64,000 bases of DNA from Dactylis glomerata (Eukaryota > Streptophyta > Magnoliopsida > Poales > Poaceae): the NCBI GenBank assembly GCA_007115705.1, contig QXEO01001791.1:475001-539000 (forward strand), given 5' to 3'. The notes beneath the pieces are model-generated. The model did not search any database. It saw nothing but the letters and a program-made list of their open reading frames with translations, and was not told the origin of the DNA. Position numbers and translations under genes: made by a program. This document shows positions 22,761-35,135 of the stretch, one piece after another (positions within the stretch are counted from its first letter, which is position 1; each line of letters opens with the position of its first letter).

Positions 22761-24297
22761 TGATGTCTACGCACTTCTATTCTTGTAGACACTTGTTGGG
22801 CCTCCAAGTGCAGAGGTTTGTAGAACAGCAGCAAGTTTCCCTTAAGTGGATCACCCAAGGTTTATCGAACTCAGGGAGGTTAGAGGTCAAAGCTATCCCT
22901 CTCAAGCAACCCTGCAATTACGATACAGAAAGTCTCTTGCGTCCCCAACACACCCAATACACTTGTCAAATGTATAGGTGCACTAGTTCGGCGAAGAGAT
23001 AGTGAAATACAAGCGGTATATATGATTATAAGTAGCAAACGTGATGTGAAATAAATATCGCTGCGAGCAAACAAGTAATAAAATAGCAAGTAAACAGTAT
23101 GCAAAGCTTGGAAACAAGGCCTAGGGATCATACTTTCACTAGTGGACACACTCCCAACAATATAACATGAATGAACAAGTAACTTCTCTTTGCTAAGGTA
23201 CTCTGAATTACTCTCCTATTGAATAACACTAATCATCGCGTAGTGGCTACAGAAGCACCCCTTAAAGTTCATCAAGTACTTGACAAACACCACTCATAGC
23301 GATAAACAAATCAGATCACAACTCAAGATAGAAATCATTGCGACTTAGACCAAGTACTAACACGGTGCACACACTGTCAACTTTACACCATGAAAGGAGG
23401 AATAGATCACTCAATACTATCATAGCAATAATTATTCTCATAATCCACAAGAGATCACAATCATAGCCTAAACCAAGTACCACCATGATGCACGCACTAT
23501 CACCGTTACATCATAGCAGGAGGAATAGATTACTTTAATAACATTGCTAGAGTACACAAAATATCTGAATAATAACATGTACTTGTTCAACATGATACAA
23601 AGCTCACGATCACATAAAGATCACATCATGGGAGAGAGAGGTGAACCACATAGCTACCGGTAGAGCCCTTAGCCCCGGGGATGAACTACTCCCTCCTCAT
23701 CATAGGAGACAGCAAGGTTGATGGAGATGGCGGTGAGGTCGATGGAGACGGCGGAGACGGCGATGGAGACCGATGGAGATGGCTCCGGGGGCACTTCCCC
23801 GTCCCGGCAGGGTGCCGGAATAGAGACTTCTGTCCCCCGAAATTCGTCGGTGGCGGCGGCGGAGCTACGGAACTCTTTCTGGAAATCTGATCGGGGCTTA
23901 GGTTTTTCTCGTCAGGGGGTATATGTAGGCGAAAGGGGGCTGTCAGAGGGTGGACCACGTGGCCTCACACGGGGGTGGCGCGGCCAGGGGCCAGGCCGCG
24001 CCGCCCCTGTGTGTGGGGGCCTCGTGGCCCCCCTCCGTTAGGTCTTCGGATGTTTGGGAGCTCCCCGATGAAATATGACTTTAGGAACTTGTTTCGTCCA
24101 ATTTCGAGAATATTTCCTGTGTATCACTTCTGAAACCAAAAACAGCAGAAAACAGGGAACTGGCACTGTGGCACTTCGTTAATAGGTTAGTTCCGGAAAG
24201 CGTATAAAAATGCCACTAAGTGTAACGAAACAATAGGCAAATGGTGTAAAACAAAGCATGGAGCATCAAAAATTATAGATACGTTTGAGACGTATCA
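22761..24297 (-). repeat. 5' LTR of the reversed Gypsy
   Basis: It is 1537 bp, about 99.2% identical to 17337-18873, and is followed by the TGTTG duplicate. Confidence 0.92.
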
Positions 24298-24302
24298 TGT
24301 TG

Positions 24303-26022
24303 CACGATTGGTAGGGAGAGAATGCATTCATAGCAACTTAAACATACGACTTGCAATGCACGTCTACAATAGATATCATCTGACAAAAAGCTAAAATTTA
24401 GACAAACTAGCAAGAATTTACGGAACATTAAGATGGGTTTGTCCATCACAGGGTTCCAACATGCTAAGTACTAAATCACAATATAAAGCAGCAACCTTGT
24501 AGAGAATATTATGATGGGCTCAATATAACTGGCACAGCGAATGGTGTCATACCTCAGTCGCTTAATCAATTGGGTTGCAGTTGCCTTTGTGCATGAATCA
24601 TGAACCTCCGGTGAGTCATCACCGCCATAGAATAACCCAGATTCCGAGGCAACCTCTGTGTTGATGATTTTTGCGATAATTTCCTAGATGCGTGTAAACT
24701 TTTTAGTTCATGAAATCATCAAATGCTAGCTGCCTTTTCGCCTTTTCGCCTTGTTTTTAAGTGAATCCAAGTAAAAGCCTTGCATTCCTTCACCATGAGA
24801 ATTATCAGAACCCAATGACCCCTGCGCAAACGCCTTGCATTCCTTCACCATGAGAATTATCAGAACCCAATGACCCCTGCGCAAACATGTGAATAATCTT
24901 AGTTCATCAATCATTCACCAATAATAAACAACCCAACTTCAGTGCAAAGTCACAAACTGGATCGAAATGTAGGAAATCTGATTTAATTGAGACAGAGTAT
25001 GACTATAGGTGTTTATGCTAGTTTAAGCTTGATGAACTAAAACGAGATCAATGGATTTCCTAATCCCTCCACTACTGTAATCGATGGACATGCTCTCTCC
25101 ATTTAAGCTGCTTCATTCCCATCATCTTCAAAATGGTACTATACACGATAGCAGATTTTGCATGCCTACAGGTCAAATGCCCTGCATGGCTGATGTCTCA
25201 GGTCGTCTCTGGCGTCTCCACCATAGAGAATCCTGCATCTCTCTCCCACTTCTTGTGGACAAGACGATACCGAGTACTTCTCTGGTAATCAGGCAGCTGA
25301 CACCTTACTCCGATTAACCTGCTATTTAATCTCGCTATGCTTCTGCGCATACAGGTTGTGCAATCTAATTTAATACATCAGAACAGCAAAGCATACATTA
25401 GCATGGTACATAGAGGGTTTGAGTTCTATAACTTAGTTTGACTGGGATAATAGGAAAATCATCATACTGCAAATAAATTAATCGTCAAACAGTTTCTAGC
25501 CATTTTCCCAAAGATTATATTCTTATTTTAGTTTCCCCAAAGTTTATTCCAAACTAGTTTTCTCTCAAGACTGCCAAGCAAAACAGAGGTAGGTAAGATT
25601 CTAACTAATTATTTTATTTAGTTCATGAAATCATCAAATGCTAGCTGCCTATTGTAAAGTTTGGAAGAAATACATTAACTAGCTTCATGGACTATTTGAT
25701 TAATGTAAAATACATTGTGGATTCTATTATCATTTTGTTTCTTTCTTCGGAATAAAAATGAAGGAAGCACCTAAGCCAGCCAATTTTGTATGTAAACTAC
25801 AACTATAAGACTTTCCAAAATAGGGTCTAATGCCATCATATATAACTACTTAATTTTTCGTGTTTATCTTTTACTTATGTTTGCACACATTACTGGTTCA
25901 TTCACTATTTAAGAACTAAGTAATATGTTTACAAAAAACATATATCATCTAGCTGCTCACATCTTGCTTGGTGGCCAGTGACTAAGTTTAAGGTTTATCT
26001 TACCGATCCTGTCATATGTTTT
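24303..26022. other. Inner CACTA interior between the two Gypsy insertions
   Basis: This region is mostly AT-rich. On the minus strand about 24553-24690 reads IINTEVASESGLFYGGDDSPEV and continues HDSCTKATATQLIKRL up to a GTATGA donor. It looks like a true exon of a CACTA gene or captured gene, product unknown. A second exon-like patch lies at 25084-25310. A 55-bp tandem duplication is at 24777-24886. Confidence 0.45.
24777..24886. repeat. Perfect 55-bp tandem duplication
   Basis: The unit starting GCCTTGCATTCCTTCACC occurs at 24777-24831 and again at 24832-24886 without a difference that I can see. Confidence 0.9.
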
Positions 26023-26027
26023 ATCCT

Positions 26028-26362
26028 TGACAAGGGTATAGTTAATAGAGCCCGTTAGTTGAGTACCCCTGAGGCCCGTTAAACTAGGCCCAATTGTAAT
26101 GATAGTCGAATACGAGTTATTACCGTATGTCGATACTTGTAATCTGTATCGGACCCTACCCGATCCTCGAGACCTGGCCACCTATATATAGGGGCCAGGA
26201 GGGGACGGTGTAGGGCAGATTGAAAGCAAGCCAGGTTGAACACCCAAGTTTACTTTCGATATACATCTATTTCGACTAACTTTACCTTCGAGTTCATCCG
26301 ACGCCCTATCTCCCCGATCCTAAGTCCTTCATCTAGGACATTTGTCGAGTTAACCCTCGTCA
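26028..26362 (+). repeat. 5' LTR of the Tat-like element
   Basis: This 335-bp LTR has a TATATATA box at 26183-26190. It differs from the 3' LTR at four visible bases. Confidence 0.92.
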
Positions 26363-26364
26363 AT

Positions 26365-26382
26365 TGGCGCCGTCCGTGGGGA
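26365..26382 (+). promoter_or_regulatory. Primer binding site of the Tat-like element
   Basis: TGGCGCCGTCCGTGGGGA lies two bases after the LTR. It is the conserved form seen in grass Tat/RIRE2-type Gypsy elements and is close to a tRNA-Asp complement with mismatches. Confidence 0.8.
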
Positions 26383-26399
26383 CTCTGGGCGTTGGAATC

Positions 26400-29300
26400 A
26401 TGAATTCGACGGCTTTTTCGCTCTTAGCCAACGGCAGTTCAGAAGTAGACAGAAGTCAAGAGACGGAATTAACCATTGGAAGTTTGAGCATCCTCATCGG
26501 GCCATCGGGTTCATCTCGCCTTTCGAATCCGACGAACCAAGATCAAGATCCGTCGGCAGAAGCACCCGAAACAACAGCAATAATGGAATATTCTGAAGGC
26601 TCTTCCAGCGAAGTAAACTCGCCGGTCAGCCCAGAGGAGGTGCAAAAAGAAAAGGTCACATAAGACAACGAAGAAAAGGAAAATTTTGACGTGGAAGACC
26701 AACTCGAAGATCTCACGATCTGCCTCTACGAAACCGCAGACAAGTCAACAGATACATGGAAGATAGGATTAGAGCTTTCTGAGAATAGTAACTCGATCTT
26801 CTCAAGCTTCGAGGGTAACATCGGCAAACAATGCCAGGTACTCGCCATTATGGGCGACAACTCAGAAGAATTCGATGAAAATAACAACCCAGTGATAAAT
26901 CCAGCAAATATCGACAGAGGAGCAAATCATCTAGCAGAAGGGCAAACAGTGGAATCCCTCACAGCCAGGGAAAAAATTTGACTATCAGTCGACGAGTGGA
27001 AAATAATAAGAGAAGCCGTAGAACACGGCACGCCAATACCATCAAATTCTAGCAAAAACATGCTTTTGGGGTATCACTACGCCTTAAGGCAGCAAGCCAA
27101 GCAATTAGCAAAGGAGAAAGCAGAGATACAAAGAAGAAAAGATTCAGCCATTGCAGCCAGCGAGGCTGCTCAAAAAGCACGGAGCGACGCATCACACAGC
27201 AACGCAAGGAAAAATCGTCGACACGGTTCAAGGTACGATAACCTCGAGTATTCTAACAGGCAAAGTATTTCCAAAAACCTCGACTCGTCCTTCCTATCGG
27301 TCGACAAGCAGGGAAACATCCTGCCAAAAACTCCTGAAGCAGCACTAGTGGCAGCACAATCATACCTACTTACAACTCGACCAAGTCCAGGAGATCCTAG
27401 AGAACATATGCATAGAGCAGCACTGAACGGACTCAATATGGTGGGCCACAAGCTATCAGCAAAAGGAGAAGAAGCACATCACCACAAGGAACTGCACAAA
27501 GCAAGGTCACCTCGCAGTCACAATAGTCCTCGGCGCAGAAGCAGCAAACATCGATCTCGATCGCCATCACCAAAGCAGCATGGAGGAACCCGAAGATCAC
27601 GATCCCCAAATGAAAAACGCGACTATGATGACGACGAAAAAGAGATGGGGGCATCATGCTTTACCCACAGGGTTCGCACAACTCCAGTTCCTAAGGGATT
27701 CAAACTACCTCATGATCAGCAAAAATACGACGGGTCACAAGAACCACAATCATGGCTCGCAGATTATTTACAAGCAATTCAAATATTAGGAGGAACCAAG
27801 GAAACAGCTATGCAAAGTTTGCAACTACACCTCACCGGCGCAGCAAGGTCATGGTTAAGCAAGCTAGAAAAAGAATCTATTAGAAGCTAGGAAGACCTCA
27901 CAAAGCAATTCACAAGTAACTTCAGGTCGACATACAAACGACCAGCATCAATAGAAGAAGTCAAAGCATGTGTGCAGCAACGCGACGAGACATTGCGATT
28001 ATACATTCAAAGGTGGAGCATTATCAAAAACTCAGTAGTCGAAGTTTCAGACGAAAGAGCAATAGACGCGTTCATCATCGGATTAAGGCGAAGAGACCTA
28101 GTCGAAGAGATGGGCAGAATCAAGCCGAAAACAGTATCAGACCTCATGGACACAGCAAACAGGTTCGTAGATGGAGAAGATGCATGCAACAACAAGCGGA
28201 CGCGATCTCCAGAGGACGACAGAAGAAACAGATATGGAAGTCAAAGGAGACGATCTCGAAACTATGACACCTACGGCCCGCATAGCCAAGTCGCCGTAGG
28301 ATATAAAGACAACAGCTATCAAGGAAATGATCGCAGAAGCTCGGGATATAGAAGCTACGGAAAGGAGGACTATAAGAAGTTCCCTATAAGGGAATCCAGA
28401 GAGTACAACCCATCACCAGAAGATATGCTCAACGGGCCTTGTCATATACACTCAGCGTTCGTCGATGGGAAAAGAGTATCAAAGCACGCAATGAAAGATT
28501 GCACAACATTCCTAAAACTACAAGAAGCAGCAATAAACAAGCAAACCGAAGCAAGGCAACAAGGATTCGAAGTAAGTAACAATCCCTCGACAAAGCAGCA
28601 AGGAAACAATGGAGCACCTCAAGGACAAGATCAGCAAAACCAGGGACAGGACGACGACAAAGGCTATGTACCATCAAAAGGACACATCATATCAATGATA
28701 CAACCTGTACCCAAGTCGAACAAAGAAGAGAAGAGCATAACTCGACAAGTCAACTTAGCAGTCATATCACCTCCAGCGGCAACGGAGTATTTGCACTGGT
28801 CAGAACAACCAATAGAGTTCAACAGAGAAGACCATCCTATAACAGTACCTCGGCCGGGAAACGCGCCTTTGGTACTCAAAGCTCAAATCGGCGTGTATGA
28901 TGTCGACAGAATATTCATGGATGCAGGGAGTGGAATTAACTTGATATACGTGAAAACACTCAGAGCAATGCATATATCACTAGAGTTCCTAAAGCCAATA
29001 GATTGTTCCTTCCATGGAATCGTACCAGGAAGTGCCAATTACCCGTTGGGTCGAATAGCACTCAATGTTTGCTTCGGCAACCGACAAAACTACAGAAGAG
29101 AAAAGCTAGACTTCGAAGTCATGGACTGGCCATCACAATATCACGCGATCCTCGGGCGACCCGCGTTTTCGCGATTCATGGCAGTACCTCACTATACATA
29201 TCTGGTACTTAAAATGCCAGGACCAAAAGGAATAATCACAGTGAAAGGGAGTTTTGAAGTTTCAGATCTCTGCGACAGAGAGTTCCACAAGATGGCGCAA

Positions 29301-29468
29301 AATTTTGGCGTAATAGCCAACCATGCAGAAAAGGCAAAGAGCGCGACTACAGAAGGCGTCAAGCTACTCGAGGGATACGTCGCGGAGCCCGAAACAAAGA
29401 AACAACGAATAGGAACATCAGGAGAAGACACAGGCGCAGAAGAAGAAGGGAAAGCCACAACGACATAA
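26400..29468 (+). pseudogene. Gag-protease polyprotein, interrupted by three in-frame stops
   Basis: One reading frame runs from ATG 26400 to TAA 29466-29468 with stops at 26661 (TAA), 26979 (TGA) and 27888 (TAG). No frameshift is needed. Domains in order are an acidic N-terminal part, a basic Arg/Ser-rich stretch (27480-27640), a retrotransposon capsid-like domain (27680-28190, with QKYDGSQEP and ARSWLSKLE), and a retropepsin with active site MDAGSG at 28917 and ILGRP near 29149. The capsid domain would assemble particles and the protease would cut the polyprotein. Each stop is one C-to-T or G-to-A change from a sensible codon (for example S-W-E-D to S-stop-E-D). Coding ends after protease, so the polymerase part is absent. 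Confidence 0.82.
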
Positions 29469-29759
29469 ACATCATGAAGACAGTAAAGTAGAACAATAAA
29501 AGGCTGTAAAAGCCACGAGTTATACCAGGGGCAATGCCCTCTAGATCCAGAACACAGGTCACAGGCCGGATCTCTTGGGTCACCCCATGTATCTTACATT
29601 AAAAAGCATAAATAAAGACAAAGCGTTCCTCATATTCGAGTTTACGAGTCTTTCAAAGAGAAGATGCGGCAAACGCATGAACCATACAAAAAATGCCTTG
29701 AGAATAAATTCCAGACATATAGTCGCGAAATAAACAAACTCTCGCGTTCCACACACACC
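29469..29759. other. Spacer between sense gag-protease and antisense gene
   Basis: About 290 bases without a coding frame of interest. The sense and antisense genes converge tail to tail here. Confidence 0.5.
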
Positions 29760-30688
29760 TTACAACATCGGGTTGTCAGAATCATCTACGCCTAAAGGGT
29801 CTAGATAATGATACTCGCGGAAAAACGCAGCATCCGCCTCTAGAAGTCTAGCTACAAGTCTTCGAGCAGGTTGAAGCGTGTTCTCCATATGAACCCGAAG
29901 GCTAGCTCCACCTGAAGCCAAACTCAGGGACATCGTGCTATAATTCAATCTGGGATGCCACTTGCGCATCCACCCGAGAGCAAAATTGGCACCAGCCACT
30001 AAGTTCAGTTCTATTAACATATGAATACGATGGCTGGATCTGAAAGTATCAAGAAGAAGTGGGAAAGTTGCAGGCAAAGGATTACGGGGAAGCATAATGG
30101 AGTACATAGTTGTAAGAGCTCGCCGGCAACCATCAACTGACTCGCCAATATGCTGGGCACGGTCTTGAAGCAATACAATGGCGCTCCGGCGTCGAGGATC
30201 AGACCACAAAGTCTCGTAGCCAGTCGGCATCTTCTCCAAAGCAGCATTTCGCTCAGCAACTCGACGTTCTTCAGCAGCAAAATCCAAACAAGTACCTACA
30301 ATGACAAATATATCACAAAAGAAGTGCACAAATAGCCAAAGAAGGAATCGAAAGAAAACTCACATCGCAACAGCTCGCAAGCAGACTCGACAATGCCAAG
30401 AATGAAAGATTCGCACTCCTCATTATGAACAACCTTTGCCGTCAAACTGGAGACTTTTTCTTCAAGGGAAGAGATTTTCTTCATATAGCCACTGGCTAGG
30501 CTAGCCTTTTTCATAGCCATCTGTGCTTGGCATTTGGCCAAGGATAGGCGAGTTTCAAGGTCGGATATCCTGGAAGTGTATTCCGAGCATTGACTGCATC
30601 GACTAGGAGTCGACGAAATCTGAGTACCGAATCCACGAGCAGAGGAAGGAGGAGTATCATAAGTCAAAGGATCATTGACGCGTGTCGA
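29760..30688 (-). CDS. Antisense gene, two 3' exons (coiled coil plus conserved tail)
   Basis: Exon 30364-30688 follows an acceptor (GCTTGCAG) and ends at GTGAGT. Exon 29760-30295 follows TTGTAG. The joined phase is coherent (ELLR-C-TCLDF). The first exon carries a coiled-coil-like run (YTSRISDLETRLSLAKCQAQ and following). The second ends with a conserved-looking tail, LVARLLEADAAFFREYHYLDP, before the stop. I recall such tails in grass proteins annotated only as retrotransposon proteins. It may be the distal part of the antisense gene at 30866-33652 when the exon with its stop is skipped, or a second gene. Function unknown. Confidence 0.6.
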
Positions 30689-30865
30689 CTGCAAGCCAAA
30701 AGGAAAAGACAGAAGCAATTTCAGAAAGGCAGCATAAAACTTCATACGAAGAGGATATATTTACATAAGAACACAACCCTATGGCTAAGGTTCTCGGGTT
30801 GCGCCTAATTGAAGTCTTTACATTCAAAAGGAGAAAACTAAACAAATACTACAAAGAAGCTGAGT

Positions 30866-33652
30866 CTACGCCACCTCAGCATTGTGCTCCGTGGAAGAAG
30901 GGGGCGTGGCCAATTCCTCGCTAGAAGTCAACGGTGGCACTGGAGCTTTTGCCGCTGGAGGTGGTGCAGCAGGCACAGCAGAGGCTGCCGAAGGAGAAAT
31001 CGTTGTCAGCAATGCAGGTGCCAACTTCTTTGCCCTCTCAAAAAACACCTTCATCTCGTCACGGGTGTGGCCATGAGGGGAGCTAACCTTCCCCCAGTCA
31101 AAGTCTGTACCATGCGCAAGCGAAAGTGCAATGGCACCTTCGGCGCCGCGCTTAATGGACAGCCCCTTTAGCTGGAGAGTAGGGTCTTCATCGCTGTCAA
31201 AAGACTTGGCGAGTTCAGTCAGGTTGTCCTTCGGGATCGCCATCCTTTTCTTCGGCCATAATCCGGCAAATAGCCGTGACAGAACGCGGCCAGCTAACTC
31301 GAAAGTTTCCTGGATAGATATCCAGTTTTCTTCGAGTAGGTTAACCGCATCCATAAGAGGATCATCGTCTGTTTGCAGGGACGACGGAGATACCCCTGTA
31401 AATTCTAAGCAATAGAAAAGAAAAGAAGAGACAAGTGTCAATAAATACACCAGTGCAACAGGAGACGAAAACAGAAGACAAGTCAAAGAACTTACTTTCG
31501 GCAGCAACAGACATGGTGTGAAGACGCTCTGCCATGGCCTGCTCTCGTTAAGTATTTTCCTGTTTGGCATCAGCTAAAGACTTTTCCGCTTTCTTCGCCT
31601 TGGCAAGCGCAGATTTCTGCGACTTCTCAGCAATGGCCTTAGCAGCGGTCGCAACGTCGTAAGCTTTTTGCGAAGCTTTGAGCTCTGCCTCCAGCGAAGC
31701 AATTCGAGCATTGGCGGCTGCTAAAGCAGCTGCACACGAAATCGACAGAGAATCAGATAGATAACAAAGGATAAAGTGCAGAAGACAAGTGGTGATTGGA
31801 CGTCAAAATTATACCTTCGAAAGCTTTTGCAACCTTTAGGTACCCCGCACACTCTGTGCCCAGGGCAATAAATCTCTTCACTAAAGCCTGAGAAAAGGAA
31901 GTGTGTAAGAGTAGAAATACATGAAAGGAAAGAAGGGAAAGAAGAATTACTTACATCATCAGAAGAAACTGTAGATGCATGAGCTTCCAGAGAAACTTCG
32001 GCTTCTTTGGCCTTCTTTGCGCGTTTCGAGTGTCGAGTTTGAGGAACCTTCTTCACGCCGGACCTGGTAGTCCTCGGCGCAACATCTGGTTCGACAGGCT
32101 CATCAATCGCCACAGGAGAAGGTGGTGGAACAGCCGTAGCATACGTTGGTGGTTCTTCATCATCACTGCATAAGAAGTATAAGTTACAGAAGCAAGGCAA
32201 GAACAATACAATTGAAGATACTCGACTACAGTACTTACGATGCTAGCATGTCGAAATACTCCATATCTTCTGCAAGAACGGGGGCTTTGCCAGCCGCTGC
32301 AGAACTCGATGAAGCGATTTCGTCGACACGCTTCCGTTTTTTATCGACACCAACATCTTCAGCAAAAGCAGGAGGAGTCGATGTCGATGAGCTGGTTTCC
32401 TCTTCTGAATCTTCGACATCATCTCCGTCCTGACTTTCGTCAGCCTCGGGGGCTTCAGATGCAGGAGAGGCTAAATCAGAAGGAAGGGGCCCTTCCTCTG
32501 GAAGAGGAGGACGCGAAACAAAAAATTGGTGACCCTGCATATAAATAAGAAAGCAGAGCGCAAAGTCAAAAGCAAGTCGAAACAAGCAAAAGTTTGAGAA
32601 AAAGTGGACACAAAAATACATACCTCAGGAAGAGGGTGCACAGAGTCGAAGAAATCAGCAGCTAAGTCCGCAACTGCATGTTCCTTTGTGAGCTTGGTGA
32701 GATTCCGGACTCGCTTGTCGACATCTTCTTTCGATATCAGGTCTTCAGATATGCGAGTAGGATCTTCCAAGCCAGAGAAACTCCAAAGTTTGGTAAGGCG
32801 GTGCTGTATGGGTTGAACTCGACGTTGAATAAAGAACGCCATGAGTTGCATACCCGATAAAGCACCCCCTTGACCTCCTTTTAGGGATTTGATACGGGAA
32901 AGAAGCGGAAGAATTTCTTGTGTCTCCCCATCTGAGGGGAGTGCATCCCATGACGTCAATTTCTTTATCTCTTGGGAAGCATCAAAAGGAGGCAGGCCGA
33001 ATTCATCTTCAAGAGAGGATTTGCGGTCCTTGATATAGAACCACTTCGTCCTCCACCCTTGGACAGACGCGGCCATGGAAAATTCAAAATATTGTGCCTC
33101 AGGACGCACAGAAACAATGGCTCCGCCCAGTTCGGGTTTCCTTGCCAGAGAAACATTGGGACGGAGTCGAAAGATTGATCTCCAGAGAAGGAAGTGAGGC
33201 TCAATGCCCAAGAATAACTCGCAGAGAGTCACGAAGCAAGCAATGTGAAGAAGGGAATTTGGTGTGAGCTGATGTAGCTGCACACCATAGACAAATAGCC
33301 GCCCACGAAGAAACTCGTGGGCAGGAAGGGACAAACCGCGGAGGAGAAAAGCAAGGAACATTACCCGGTAACCGCTCGGGGGCTTCGGGATCCGCTCAGT
33401 ACTTGGGAATTGGATGGAATCCTGGGCGGAGATGAAACCGTCCACCCTGGCCTTCTCCACCTCCTTCTTGGTGATGGTGGAGCGCACCCATTTGGTGGCA
33501 GACGTCTTGGCCATGGTGCTCTTCACGCCCAGATGTTTCACGCGCATCCAGCACAAAGCACGCTTGGGGGCTTCGCAAGAGAGGAAGAGGTTGAGGAGAT
33601 CAGCAATGGAGGCGGCGGAGGGAACGAGCTGGTAAACAGTACGATTCCCCAC
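30866..33652 (-). CDS. Antisense spliced gene with putative gypsy-type transposon domain (Transposase_28-like)
   Basis: Exons deduced from splice signals and phase are 32624-33652, 32239-32534, 31955-32165, 31815-31887, 31496-31729 and 30866-31404. Start is probably ATG at 33514 (MAKTSATKW); one at 33652 is also open. Exon 1 holds the domain called putative gypsy type transposon in grasses (GYRVMFLAFLLRGLSLPAHE onward, about residues 45-180). Exons 2-3 are acidic then basic with KKRKR and KRAKKAKE nuclear-localisation-like motifs. Exon 5 is an Ala/Lys coiled coil broken by one TAA at 31548-31550 (CAA to TAA). The last exon ends in an Ala/Pro-rich tail. The encoded role is unknown; extra antisense frames are reported in Tat-lineage elements. 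Confidence 0.7.
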
Positions 33653-34795
33653 TACGCCATTTATATATCTTCTGGGAGAAGGATAGTGGGCTGAGACGTG
33701 GCGAAAAGATCAGAAACGGCAGCCCACCAACGGTCAAAAATCGTGCAGCCCATTAAACGGTAAAAAATAGTGCAAATTACAGTGTTACCCATCAAACGGT
33801 TCGCACTAAGGAGGAGCTACGTCTTCATTGACGTCATAAAAGAAACAATATGGCGCCGACGAATGCAGCATTGATAAAAAGGATCATATGTGAAAGAATT
33901 TTTTGGATAATAGCCTTGGGGGCTACTACTCTTAAAAGATGGTAATTGGAAAATCTTTTGAGTTGAGGAAGCATATTTCGACGACAAGGCGTTCTTAGAG
34001 TATTTCGAAGATGAAGTATCTCAAAGTTACAAGTATCTCGAGTTGAAGAAACCTCAAAGTTGAAGTGTTTCGAGCTGAAGTATGAATGGCTACATAATCT
34101 CTTGAGCCTATACTCGAAAAACCCCTTTTTCGACTATAGCCTCGGGGGCTACTCCCATCGGGAGCGCTGAGCGCGCACCCGACGATATTTGTTGATTAAG
34201 CATTACAGATTGGAGAAGTATAGAAGTGTTACTCCCATCGGGAGCAAGTTTTATGGTTGTAGAAACCCGAATATTTTCAGTCAAATTTTGATTGCGACAT
34301 AAAATTCTCGAGTTGTGTTATCGCAACACGACTCGAATGCCGTGACTTGTCACGAAGGTAAGACCCCGGGATCCGTCCTGTGTGGCCTGGTATACGCACA
34401 TGGATGCGCTCTGCTGGTATGTATCCGTGTCTACGACGCAAAGAAAATCCTGGTGGACGCACTGGGTACCCTGAGAACCACTGAGATTCATTCTTTATAA
34501 GTCCTAAATGCGGCAAAAAAGTGGATTTGACCGGTATCCCGAATTCAAATCCAAGGGGATTGAATTTGAAGTAGGTGACAAGTATCTGTTCCGGCAGTTA
34601 ACTGACCTCTTGATCCGTCAGAGTTGCCAGGCTTGCTCATCAAAACCCCTTGCGAAAGAATATCATGAAAATAAGTCGAAAAGACTAAGTCGAAGAATTG
34701 AAGATATGAAGAAGTCGAAGAATTGATCAAGTCGAAGATTGGAAGATTAGAGATTCAACCTGAATCTACAATTCTGGTAGAATCTCAGGGGCTAC
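33653..34795. other. 3' non-coding part of the Tat-like element, with purine tract
   Basis: This stretch may hold the promoter and 5' leader of the antisense gene, since a TATATATC-like word lies near 33661-33668. It repeats TCGAAGAT/GAAGTATCTCAAAG-like words at 33960-34060 and 34670-34745. The tract CTCAGGGGCTAC at 34784-34795 abuts the 3' LTR and is the likely polypurine primer. Confidence 0.55.
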
Positions 34796-35130
34796 TGACA
34801 AGGGTATAGTTAATAGAGCCCGTTAGTTGAGTACCCCTGAGGCCCGTTAAACTAGGCTCAATTGTAATGATAGTCGAATACGAGTTATTACCGTATGTCG
34901 ATACTTGTAATCTGTATCGGACCCTACCCGATCCTCGAGACCTGGCCACCTATATATAGGGGCCAGGAGGGGACGATGTAGGACAGATTGAAAGCAAGCC
35001 AGGTTGAACACCCAAGTTTACTTTCGATATACATCTATTTCGACTAACTTTACCTTCGAGTTCATCCGACGCCCTATCTCCCCGATCCTAAGTCCTTCAT
35101 CTAGGACATTTGTCGAGTTAACCATCGTCA
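34796..35130 (+). repeat. 3' LTR of the Tat-like element
   Basis: It is 335 bp, about 98.8% identical to the 5' LTR, and is followed by the ATCCT duplicate. Confidence 0.92.
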
Positions 35131-35135
35131 ATCCT

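Larger units (their letters stand above)
17337..24297 (-). mobile_element. Non-autonomous Gypsy LTR retrotransposon, reversed
   Basis: Two 1537-bp LTRs (17337-18873 and 22761-24297) read on the minus strand from TGATACGTCTCAAACG to GTAGACATCA. The duplication TGTTG flanks them at 17332-17336 and 24298-24302. A tRNA-Asp primer site lies inside the right (5') LTR and a purine tract beside the left (3') LTR. The 3.9-kb interior has one 271-codon frame and about 2.9 kb of non-coding sequence, and no protease, RT, RNase H or integrase. The LTRs differ at about 12 places by eye (0.8%). LTRs of this type are abundant in wheat and barley; I do not assign a family name. Confidence 0.92.
26028..35130 (+). 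mobile_element. Tat-like Gypsy retrotransposon with short LTRs and an antisense gene
   Basis: Two LTRs of 335 bp (26028-26362, 34796-35130) begin TGACAAGGG and end TCGTCA, with ATCCT duplicated at 26023-26027 and 35131-35135. A primer site follows the first LTR. The plus strand codes for gag and protease, now broken by stops. The minus strand of the 3' half carries a multi-exon gene with a putative gypsy-type transposon domain. No RT, RNase H or integrase is present. This layout resembles the RIRE2/Dasheng and Tat group, where extra antisense frames are known. LTRs differ at four positions (1.2%). Confidence 0.92.
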
